Below, piece after piece: positions 1-5,628 of a stretch of DNA of 6,015 bases. The position numbers and the translations under genes were made by a program. Source of the stretch: Verrucomicrobiia bacterium (lineage in GTDB: Bacteria > Verrucomicrobiota > Verrucomicrobiia > Limisphaerales > JAUIHU01); the NCBI GenBank assembly GCA_030432175.1, contig JAUIHU010000300.1, forward strand, positions 1 to 6,015, read 5' to 3'. The notes under the pieces were generated by a model. That model did no database searches, was not told where the DNA came from, and saw only the letters and a program-made list of their open reading frames with translations. The number at the start of each line of letters is the position of its first letter. Position 1 is the stretch's first letter.

Positions 1-521
1 TTCCCCAACGCATAGGTCATCAATACAGAAGTCTTGCCTACGGACTGATTTTCCCTCCACCACGTATGCATTTCGGCAAACAACTCCAGATCAGAAGGCC
101 AACGGTAAATCGGCAAACCAAACGTGGACTCCGTCACAAACAAATGACATTTCACCGGCTCAAAAGATTCGCAGGAAATATCCGGATCCGTCTTATAGTC
201 CCCACTCACCACCGCCACTTTCCCTCGATACTCCATCCGCACCTGTGCCGAGCCTAAGATATGTCCAGCGGGAACGAGACTCACCTGAACACCGTTGATC
301 TCTCGCTTTTCATGAAATCTGAGTGACTCCAGAGAAATCTCCTTTCCCAATCGGTAGCGAATCAAAGGCTCAGAAGTTTTAGAGCACAGATAAAATTTCG
401 ATCCAGGACGCGCATGATCCGAGTGCGCATGAGTAATCACAGCACGTTCCACAGGTCGCCAGGGATCGATATAAAAATCCCCTGCATCGCAATACAAACC
501 TCTGGAAGTCAGCCGCAACAT
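1..521 (-). CDS. Ligase-associated DNA exonuclease, metallo-beta-lactamase fold (partial, C-terminus off left edge)
   Basis: The N-terminal 173 codons of an MBL-fold/beta-CASP-like nuclease are readable. The start resembles the family's usual opening (GLYCDAGDFYIDPWRPVER, residues 8-26). It is followed by the metal-binding HAHSDH motif (31-36), AGHILGS (H87) and SGDYKTDPD (D108), which supply the expected His/Asp metal ligands, and then a TESTFGLP segment. Family members of this type (about 330 aa) are DNA exonucleases encoded beside an ATP-dependent DNA ligase, an Lhr-like helicase and a metallophosphoesterase in a bacterial repair cluster; a relation to CPSF73-type RNA 3'-end nucleases is also recognised. 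I chose the ATG at 521 because the family N-terminus begins a few residues before GLYC and an in-frame stop lies at 549-551. An in-frame TTG at 533 is possible, and no clear ribosome site precedes either. The gene lies 63 bp downstream of the ceramidase-like gene on the same strand, so co-transcription is possible. Family identity is strong; the exact substrate is inferred. Confidence 0.9.
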   Translation of the reverse strand, partial: MLRLTSRGLYCDAGDFYIDPWRPVERAVITHAHSDHARPGSKFYLCSKTSEPLIRYRLGKEISLESLRFHEKREINGVQVSLVPAGHILGSAQVRMEYRGKVAVVSGDYKTDPDISCESFEPVKCHLFVTESTFGLPIYRWPSDLELFAEMHTWWRENQSVGKTSVLMTYALG

Positions 522-584
522 TTTGCCCGGCAAGGTAAGTGCAAACCATCAAATTGCAAGTTGGAGCTCGCCCCACGAGCGCCC

Positions 585-2066
585 TTACGGACTATTCATA
601 TCATTCAGCAATTTCAACGCTGCTTCCACCATTTGCTCTCCCACACCACTTTGAAATCGCGTGTTTACCGTTTCATAGCTCCCTTCCTTGTAAGCTTTGG
701 CCGTTGGAATATATCCAGGACAAGCATTGACAAGTTCGATCACTGTCGTTTGCTGATACGGCGAGCGCTTTTTGATCTCCAATCCAAGATCCACAAAAAC
801 CTCTCCCGGAAGCCCAACAATCACATGCTCGGGCGTGATCTGAATGGCCTGCACTTCCAATTCCATTCCTTCTCCTCCGCGACTCGCAATGTCAGCGATC
901 CGATACACAGTGACTTCCTCCAGGAAATCCAACTCTGGAGATCCGATTAGCGGCAGCTGTGCCTTCGCCATTTCTTTTTCTTCGCTGGTGTAATCGTGGA
1001 AAGTCGCAAAAAATCGGGTGGACCCAAATTTAAGTTCCGGGTTTGTCAAGGGCTTCAGATCTTGCAACTGCCCGGTGACTTTTCCAGTCAAAGCTTCTCC
1101 AATTCGCCTCGCCTCAACCTGACCTTTCTGTGGTCGGTTATGTCGAACATCAATGTGATTGATGTCACCGCAGGTTCCGGTTCCTAATATTGAAACCAGG
1201 TCTGGGCCGAGTCTTTCGCTCAGACCTTCGCTGATATAAAAAGGATAATCTGCTGAATATTCACGTCCACCCACCGTGTCCAGGTGCATCGCAAACGTCA
1301 GCAGACTGGCTATATTGTGCGACTGCAGGTTTTGAAACAGGAGGAAATCTATTGAGGGGTCAACGGGTCCCAGCGGTCGTACAATCTTCGGATTCAGCTT
1401 TCCTGGATTAAATCGAACCGTTCCGTCACTGAGCAAGAATCGTCGATTGAATGCCAGCTCCTGAATTTCTGGTGAAACAAACGCAACCCTTGCAGCCTCT
1501 GCGCTTGCCTGAGCAGCTCGGGCTCCCTGAACGATTTGCTCACTCAAGAATGCAATATAATCAATCGGTTCTTGAGGATCTTTCCCATGACGTTCCACGG
1601 CCTTTGCGTGAAAGAAATCCCTGAGAACGGTCCCGTACAGCGGACCTGTATGAGAGTGAGTAGCCGCAATCCAGGTATTCTTTGAATCCATTCCCAATTC
1701 TTTATGAAGATACTTTCGAATCTGGTTGGAAGCCTTCTGAGTGATGCCGATCAAATCACAATGTGCGATCAGCCCTTCAGTCTCGCCCTGCCGAAAGTAA
1801 AGAATCTTTGCCATGAGCGGGTCAGCTGTACCGGTGTTCAATCGCTCAAAAAAATAGCCGCTCATCCTCCAGCCTGGTGGTGGCGTAATTTCGACCTGTG
1901 AAGCTCCAATCTCGAAAGCAGAGCGGTCGGCATAAGATTTCCTTGATGAATCAGCGGATACAGCGCTGTCTGTTGAGTTGGCCAGCGCTGTGACGGTGAG
2001 ATTGAGAATAAGAAGAATTCCAAAAGCCACTCGCTGAGCTGGTTGGGAGAAAGAAAACTGGATCAT
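585..2066 (-). CDS. Secreted neutral/alkaline ceramidase-like protein (N-terminal ceramidase domain family)
   Basis: This 493-aa protein has an apparent Sec signal peptide: a hydrophobic stretch at about 13-28 and a likely cleavage after ALA (27-29), so it probably acts in the periplasm or outside the cell. The mature start GASQVEITPPPGWRMSGY (54-71) is typical of the neutral/alkaline non-lysosomal ceramidase N-terminal domain. Candidate zinc ligands are H137/H139 in THSHTGP, H261 in AMHLDTVGG, E422 in LPGEVF and Y452 in CPGYIP, in the same order as the His, His, Glu and Tyr ligands known in Pseudomonas ceramidase. The family hydrolyses the N-acyl bond of ceramide. However, the stretch where the catalytic serine is expected reads GTCGDINHID (297-306), with Asn instead of Ser. 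It is also shorter than classical ceramidases and has no obvious extra C-terminal domain, so amidase activity on ceramide is uncertain and another amide or ester substrate is possible. The ATG at 2066 gives the complete signal peptide; no strong Shine-Dalgarno precedes it. Confidence 0.85.
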   Translation of the reverse strand: MIQFSFSQPAQRVAFGILLILNLTVTALANSTDSAVSADSSRKSYADRSAFEIGASQVEITPPPGWRMSGYFFERLNTGTADPLMAKILYFRQGETEGLIAHCDLIGITQKASNQIRKYLHKELGMDSKNTWIAATHSHTGPLYGTVLRDFFHAKAVERHGKDPQEPIDYIAFLSEQIVQGARAAQASAEAARVAFVSPEIQELAFNRRFLLSDGTVRFNPGKLNPKIVRPLGPVDPSIDFLLFQNLQSHNIASLLTFAMHLDTVGGREYSADYPFYISEGLSERLGPDLVSILGTGTCGDINHIDVRHNRPQKGQVEARRIGEALTGKVTGQLQDLKPLTNPELKFGSTRFFATFHDYTSEEKEMAKAQLPLIGSPELDFLEEVTVYRIADIASRGGEGMELEVQAIQITPEHVIVGLPGEVFVDLGLEIKKRSPYQQTTVIELVNACPGYIPTAKAYKEGSYETVNTRFQSGVGEQMVEAALKLLNDMNSP

Positions 2067-2090
2067 TAAGGTAATCTGGCTCAGTTAGAT

Positions 2091-2112
2091 TGAAAAAACG
2101 ACTGAAAAAACG
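2091..2112. repeat. Direct repeat TGAAAAAACG x2, 12-bp spacing
   Basis: TGAAAAAACG occurs at 2091-2100 and again at 2103-2112, separated by AC. The pair lies 25-46 bp upstream of the ceramidase-like start codon and far upstream of the aldolase start. Two identical A-tract blocks about one helical turn apart could bend DNA or serve as paired protein sites, or could be a simple slippage duplication. Only the repetition itself is seen; the role is inferred. Confidence 0.5.
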
Positions 2113-2153
2113 CCGATTTCTCTTTCTTTTCGTCCACAAAACCGTAGGATTTT

Positions 2154-2192
2154 GACTCTTTCTGGAAACCGAAAGGTTCGGAAAACCGAGTC
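2154..2192 (+). promoter_or_regulatory. Possible structured leader upstream of aldolase gene
   Basis: GACTC (2154-2158) pairs with GAGTC (2188-2192). Inside it, AACC (2167-2170) and GGTT (2175-2178) can close a GAAA tetraloop, while the same GGTT can instead pair with AACC at 2184-2187. The stems are short (4-5 bp), so this may be chance; it resembles no riboswitch class I recognise. The outer stem ends 27 bp before the aldolase ATG. Confidence 0.25.
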
Positions 2193-2219
2193 AGACATCG
2201 AGATAGAGAAAAACTCAAC

Positions 2220-3179
2220 ATGCCATTAACACATACAACTGAGTTGTTTCAGAAAGCTTTGGCAGGCAAGTACGCCCTGGGAGCTTTCAACGTGAACAAT
2301 ATGGAGCTGCTTCAGGCCATCGTTGACGCCTGTGAAGAAGAAAAGGCTCCGGTAATGCTGCAGATCTCCAAAGGAGCGCGCAACTACGCCAACCCGATTT
2401 ACCTCAAAAAACTGATCGAAGCTGCGGTTAGCACTACAACTATCCCAATCGCAGTTCACCTGGATCACGGGGATTCCTTTGAGCTGTGCAAACAATGCAT
2501 TGATGAAGGTTTCACTTCCGTGATGATCGATGGAAGCCATCTGCCTTACGACGAGAACGTCGCAGTTTGTAAAGAGGTGGTCGAATACGCTCACAAACAT
2601 AACTGCGTTGTTGAAGGTGAACTCGGCATGTTGGTCGGAGCACAGTTCGACGAAGGCGAAGAAGGCGGCGGACACTGTGACAGTGGTGTTTACACCAATC
2701 CTGAAGAAGCCGTTGATTTTGTAAAGCAAACCGGAGTGGATTCCCTGGCTGTCGCTATCGGTAATTCCCACGGAGCGTACAAATTCAAAGGAGAACAACA
2801 CTTGGATCTCGACCGCTTGAAAGCGATCAAGAAAGCTCTGCAGGATGCCGGTCTGGGAGACTACCCATTGGTGCTGCATGGCGCTTCCAGTGTCCCTGCT
2901 CATTTGGTGAAAGAAATCAACCAATACGGCGGAGACTTGGGTGAAGACACTGCAGGTGTTCCTGAATCCGATATTGAAATCGCTCGTCGCGTCGGTTGCA
3001 CGAAGGTGAATATCGACACTGACCTGCGCCTGGCCATGACTGCCGCGATCCGCAAAACTTTCGCTGAAAACCCGAAAGAATTCGATCCGCGTAAAGTTCT
3101 TGGACCCGCTCGTGATTATGTGAAGGAACTCGTTAAGCACAAAATCAAGAACGTCCTGTGCTGCGCTGGACAGGCTTAA
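2220..3179 (+). CDS. fba: Class II fructose-1,6-bisphosphate aldolase (class IIB type)
   Basis: This 319-aa cytoplasmic enzyme is predicted to cleave fructose 1,6-bisphosphate reversibly into dihydroxyacetone phosphate and glyceraldehyde 3-phosphate in glycolysis and gluconeogenesis. The TIM-barrel signature is complete. GAFNVNNMELLQA lies at 21-33. HLDHG at 80-84 holds the catalytic Asp82 and zinc ligand His83. GNSHGAYKF at 181-189 holds zinc ligand His184, and LHGASS at 219-224 holds zinc ligand His220. NIDTDLR at 264-270 forms the substrate phosphate-binding segment. Spacing and length fit the bacterial/amitochondriate-protist branch of class IIB aldolases. The loop after GELGMLVG (133-140) carries a short acidic and glycine-rich stretch (144-151), a normally variable region near the active site. 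Related tagatose-bisphosphate aldolases share this fold, but the overall similarity favours the fructose enzyme. The ATG at 2220 gives the standard N-terminus. The gene is followed by its own terminator, so it is probably transcribed alone. Confidence 0.96.
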   Translation: MPLTHTTELFQKALAGKYALGAFNVNNMELLQAIVDACEEEKAPVMLQISKGARNYANPIYLKKLIEAAVSTTTIPIAVHLDHGDSFELCKQCIDEGFTSVMIDGSHLPYDENVAVCKEVVEYAHKHNCVVEGELGMLVGAQFDEGEEGGGHCDSGVYTNPEEAVDFVKQTGVDSLAVAIGNSHGAYKFKGEQHLDLDRLKAIKKALQDAGLGDYPLVLHGASSVPAHLVKEINQYGGDLGEDTAGVPESDIEIARRVGCTKVNIDTDLRLAMTAAIRKTFAENPKEFDPRKVLGPARDYVKELVKHKIKNVLCCAGQA

Positions 3180-3180
3180 T

Positions 3181-3200
3181 GAACTGAATCAAGTCAGTTC
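3181..3200 (+). repeat. Perfect 7-bp hairpin just after the aldolase stop codon
   Basis: GAACTGA (3181-3187) and TCAGTTC (3194-3200) form a perfect 7-bp stem with a 6-nt loop, beginning one base after the TAA. It lacks a following T-run, so it is not itself a standard terminator. Part of it (CTGAATC, 3184-3190) could alternatively pair with GATTCAG (3207-3213). It may stabilise the mRNA 3' end; that role is inferred. Confidence 0.5.
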
Positions 3201-3227
3201 CTCCAGGATTCAGACTGGAATTTCTAC

Positions 3228-3271
3228 ATCCCGAATGGTATGCCAATAAAGGTTTCTATTCGGGATTTTTT
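3228..3271 (+). terminator. Intrinsic (Rho-independent) terminator of the aldolase gene
   Basis: ATCCCGAAT (3228-3236) and ATTCGGGAT (3258-3266) form a perfect 9-bp stem with a 21-nt loop. The stem is followed by a run of six T (3266-3271, the first also in the stem). The loop is longer than usual but the stem and U-tract are convincing. It lies 48 bp after the aldolase stop and only 17 bp before the TPR gene's start codon, so it should largely insulate that gene from aldolase transcription. Confidence 0.8.
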
Positions 3272-3288
3272 ATGTCCATATCTGTTAT

Positions 3289-3987
3289 ATGAAAGTGATT
3301 CGGCTCTTTTTCTCACCCCTGCTTCTCCGTTTGTATGCCGGAGCGCTGATGTTCATATTGGTATTCAAGGGAGTGGACGCATTCTGGAAGAGTGAGTGGA
3401 ACAAATGGCGACTTTACCGACAAATGTTCACTGGCGAGGAAGAGCGACTGGAACATGCGGTAGCTCACCTCTACTCGATGAAAGCAGAGCGCCAGTTGCT
3501 CATGGCCGTCCGATCTGAATCCGAACCCATCTACCAGGCTGCAGCCTCAGCGCTCTGGGAGATTTGGAGCCGCTTTGAAGATCCAGCGGTCTACCAGTCT
3601 CTCGTTCGAGCCGTTCAAGCCATGGAGGACGGACAGGATGATGCGGCCTTAGAACAACTCAACTCAGTTATTAAGGAAAACCCACAATATGCTGAAGCTT
3701 GGAATCGCCGGGCAGCATTGCATTTACGCATGGGTGAATTTAAAGAATCCATCCGCGACGGAGAACAAGCCATTGCTCTCAACCCTTACCACTTCAACGC
3801 ATGGCGCGCCGTCGGCCTTTCCCGTTTGCGTCTCGGCCACTTTCTTCCTGCAAGAGAGGCTCTGGAAATCTCACTCACCTTGTTCCCGCACGATCCTGAC
3901 CTGGAAGATTTAATGGATTGGCTGAAGGAGTTGATCCGAGTAGCGCCGAAACCCATGCTGGACGGAGTTGAAAGGCAATTCCTCTGA
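3289..3987 (+). CDS. Membrane-anchored tetratricopeptide (TPR) repeat protein
   Basis: This 232-aa protein has a basic start and one hydrophobic segment (about 6-27), best read as an uncleaved membrane anchor since no clear signal-peptidase site follows. A helical stretch (about 50-95) is followed by about three TPR units at 102-134, 135-168 and 169-202. The clearest is the second (AEAWNRRAALHLRMGEFKES, 135-154), with the usual W/G/A spacing and the NP unit break at 166-167. TPR domains form a superhelical scaffold for protein-protein contacts; no catalytic domain is visible, so the partner and process are unknown. The ATG at 3289 is the only plausible start, because the frame upstream is closed at 3247-3249 and offers no good alternative codon. 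No Shine-Dalgarno is visible and the aldolase terminator ends about 17 bp before. The TGA stop (3985-3987) forms the first bases of the downstream repeat element. The gene converges on the DUF2851 gene. Confidence 0.8.
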   Translation: MKVIRLFFSPLLLRLYAGALMFILVFKGVDAFWKSEWNKWRLYRQMFTGEEERLEHAVAHLYSMKAERQLLMAVRSESEPIYQAAASALWEIWSRFEDPAVYQSLVRAVQAMEDGQDDAALEQLNSVIKENPQYAEAWNRRAALHLRMGEFKESIRDGEQAIALNPYHFNAWRAVGLSRLRLGHFLPAREALEISLTLFPHDPDLEDLMDWLKELIRVAPKPMLDGVERQFL

Positions 3988-4164
3988 ACCACGAAGTTTT
4001 TTTGAACCACGAAAGGCACGAAAAGCACGAAAAGGGGAAGAGACTAAAGTAACCACGGAAGACACGGAAGGCTCGGAAAGGTATTTCATTCTTTGTATTT
4101 CGTGTATTTCGTGTATTTCGTGGTTACCTCAGTCTCTTCCCCTTTCCGAGCCTTCCGTGGTTCA
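3985..4164. repeat. Fold-back extragenic repeat element built of ACCACGAA/ACCACGGAA units
   Basis: The region between two convergent genes is made of degenerate units of about 9 bp (CACGAAARG and CACGGAAGR types). TGAACCACGAAG begins at 3985 and GAACCACGAA recurs at 4004. The core AAAGGGGAAGAGACT (4031-4045) recurs exactly in inverse orientation at 4131-4145. Extended to 4031-4057 against 4119-4145, 25 of 27 bases are complementary. A second, competing perfect 19-bp inverted repeat is 4063-4081 against 4141-4159. Outer arms 4004-4021 and 4146-4163 match at 15 of 18. The element could form a large hairpin or cruciform and may act as a bidirectional transcription barrier between the converging genes. 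It encodes no transposase. Similar ACCACGAA-rich repeats are, to my knowledge, scattered in genomes of PVC and some other environmental bacteria; copy number here cannot be judged from one window. Confidence 0.85.
4096..4122. repeat. Tandem repeat TATTTCGTG x3
   Basis: Three exact head-to-tail copies of the 9-mer TATTTCGTG occupy 4096-4104, 4105-4113 and 4114-4122, inside the fold-back element. On the other strand the unit reads CACGAAATA, so it is the inverted form of the CACGAAA units in the left arm. Exact copies suggest recent slippage expansion, in contrast to the degenerate units elsewhere in the element. Confidence 0.85.
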
Positions 4165-5574
4165 GTGGATATATTTCTCTCTGCTCAACCGATCCGGCAT
4201 CGGACAGCCTTCACATAGAGAATTAAACTTCTCACAATAAAAGCGAGAAACACCTAACAAACCCTGCACGGCTCCAGCCTTCATTTTTCGAATCTGCATT
4301 TTGTTTCCCATCAGTCGCCAATTGAGATTTCTCAACCGCGAATTGTCCGGGGTCGCAGGCCAGTTCAGGTAGATTTGTTCAATCTCGATCAAACGGTGAG
4401 CGCGCTCCTCAGCATACTCCCTGGCCCAAATCCAAGGCAAAATCGCATTCACCACGATTTCATTAAATAATCCCTGCCCCATCAACCCTGCAGGCTGGTT
4501 CAATCTTCGCCGCCAGTTTGCTCGGTGACTCCAGAAATCATGTCGCGCTGATCCACTTAACAAATCATACAATTGTCTTCTCCATTTTTTCTGGGACCGC
4601 TGATCTGCTCCAGGAACCTGATTCGCCCAATACCAAACACGCTCAGTCAACGCTCCTGAACAGGCCCAGAATGCAGCCAGGGCAAGTCGACGTTCAGGGA
4701 AATTCAGAGGACGGATCTGATCCCGACGCCACATGGAATCGGGCAGGATAAACTCCTGAAAGTAATGCTGCTCCCGCCACCAATAGGACCAGATCTCCTG
4801 GAGATAACGCGAACTTTCCACATCGTCTTTCGTTGTGACATTCGGCAGCAAACCAGCCAACCCTGATAGTCTGGCTAGCACAGAGCTGTGATCGGAGTCA
4901 TGCTGAATCCAAAGACTTCCCAGCTCCGCCAATCTCCTGAATGGCCAATAGTTTTTTTGAAACCCGAGTACTGATATCAAAGACTCCCAGAAAGCCTGAT
5001 CCCATCCCAATCGCTGCGCGCGTATACGAATGCCATCTCCTTTGTTCCAAAGTCGGACGAGAGCGATCCTTTCCAACGCTCTGCGGATTTCTGAAACAGA
5101 CATGCGATTCCAAACCTTCCGGCATTTACCGGCAAACCGAATTGCTTTTGGATGCGTCCATGTTGTTTCAGGTTCCAGCCCCATAGCCCAATTCCATTCC
5201 GGACCTTCCAGAAAGGGTCGAAGCCGAATCAAAGGCGGCTCTGCCTGATTCAACTCAAATGTCTCCGTCCCTTTACAATCCCAGACAACTCGCAATCCAA
5301 CAGAATCAAATTCCGAATCACTGTCATGCCCATGCAAGCGCCATTCCCGATCCGTCCAGTCAATTTCCACATCGGTTGTGACTGGTGGATCATCATTGAA
5401 TTGCAGAACTGCGTTTTTGAAGTCAGGACCTTTCCCTCGGTTGAGAAATCCTGGATGCAACGGCGTCACGGTTCCTCCGCGAGTCAATGGAATATCTCTT
5501 TCTGGAAATCCCAACACCTGCCAAACCCGTGAAAGCCGAGCTTCACGGTTATTACCTTTGTATTCTTGAATCAT
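4162..5574 (-). CDS. DUF2851 family protein, function unknown
   Basis: This 470-aa protein matches the DUF2851 family along its length as I remember its motifs. HPGFLNRGKGPDFKNAVLQF (40-59) and DVEIDWTDREWRLHGHDSD (68-86) are characteristic of the N-terminal part. VLGFQKNYWPFRRLAEL (202-218), RPLNFPERRLA (288-298) and GQGLFNEIVVNAILPWI (366-382) follow. The C-terminus carries a cysteine cluster, C-x6-C-x2-C (C447, C454, C457), that could bind a metal or an iron-sulfur cluster. The GxGPDF and DVEI segments recall nuclease-like motifs, but no activity is established to my knowledge, so none is assigned. The family usually reads GDVEIH where this protein has TDVEID, replacing a Gly and a His. 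No signal peptide or membrane segment is evident; the protein is rich in Trp and Arg. The ATG at 5574 is supported by a strong Shine-Dalgarno. The TGA stop (4164-4162) lies within the end of the repeat element. The upstream Ig-like gene is 54 bp away on the same strand, so an operon is possible. Confidence 0.88.
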   Translation of the reverse strand: MIQEYKGNNREARLSRVWQVLGFPERDIPLTRGGTVTPLHPGFLNRGKGPDFKNAVLQFNDDPPVTTDVEIDWTDREWRLHGHDSDSEFDSVGLRVVWDCKGTETFELNQAEPPLIRLRPFLEGPEWNWAMGLEPETTWTHPKAIRFAGKCRKVWNRMSVSEIRRALERIALVRLWNKGDGIRIRAQRLGWDQAFWESLISVLGFQKNYWPFRRLAELGSLWIQHDSDHSSVLARLSGLAGLLPNVTTKDDVESSRYLQEIWSYWWREQHYFQEFILPDSMWRRDQIRPLNFPERRLALAAFWACSGALTERVWYWANQVPGADQRSQKKWRRQLYDLLSGSARHDFWSHRANWRRRLNQPAGLMGQGLFNEIVVNAILPWIWAREYAEERAHRLIEIEQIYLNWPATPDNSRLRNLNWRLMGNKMQIRKMKAGAVQGLLGVSRFYCEKFNSLCEGCPMPDRLSREKYIH

Positions 5575-5580
5575 TCACTG

Positions 5581-5587
5581 CCTCCTT
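5581..5587 (-). promoter_or_regulatory. Shine-Dalgarno site of the DUF2851 gene
   Basis: Read on the minus strand, AAGGAGG is followed by a 6-nt spacer (CAGTGA) and the ATG at 5574. This fixes the start codon. It is the only canonical ribosome-binding site among the starts visible here; the aldolase, TPR, ceramidase-like and exonuclease starts lack one. Confidence 0.85.
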
Positions 5588-5628
5588 GCCAACACCGATC
5601 GTACCAAATCGATGATCTGTCAAGTGAG

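Larger units (their letters stand above)
2067..2219. promoter_or_regulatory. Divergent intergenic region between ceramidase-like and aldolase genes
   Basis: These 153 bp separate two divergently transcribed genes and must hold promoters for both. I see TTGACT at 2152-2157, a reasonable -35 for the aldolase, but no good -10 hexamer about 17 bp further on, so no sigma-70 promoter is called. The region also contains a 12-bp-spaced direct repeat (2091-2112) and an inverted repeat in the likely aldolase leader (2154-2192), each listed separately. No strong Shine-Dalgarno precedes either start; the aldolase ATG is preceded only by an AGAGA-like purine stretch around 2203-2209. Confidence 0.5.

Noticed and set aside
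379..576. Minus-strand 65-codon frame at the exonuclease start
   Set aside because: It is out of frame with the exonuclease, whose HAHSDH motif is read in another frame across the same bases.
566..580. GCTCG-CCCCA-CGAGC hairpin after the ceramidase-like stop as a terminator
   Set aside because: The stem is only 5 bp and no T-run follows on the minus strand.
414..950. Plus-strand 178-codon open frame across the exonuclease/ceramidase-like boundary
   Set aside because: It overlaps two well-supported minus-strand genes and encodes a low-complexity sequence without family resemblance.
2226..3140. Long 304-codon open frame on the minus strand opposite the aldolase
   Set aside because: It is an antisense shadow of a strongly conserved gene; its translation shows no recognisable domain and the aldolase motifs are complete on the plus strand.
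3985..4164. CRISPR array or insertion sequence in the repeat region
   Set aside because: The units are about 9 bp with no unique spacers of regular length, and there is no transposase gene or terminal repeats bounding one.
3968..4240. Plus-strand 90-codon frame through the repeat element
   Set aside because: Its translation is periodic (repeated CIS units) because it simply reads the 9-bp repeats; not a credible gene.
5595..5623. TTGACA (minus strand, 5623-5618) as a promoter for the DUF2851 gene
   Set aside because: The -35 is perfect, but the best -10 candidate (TACGAT) is only 14 bp away and the hexamer at 17 bp is GATCGG, so a sigma-70 promoter is not supported.
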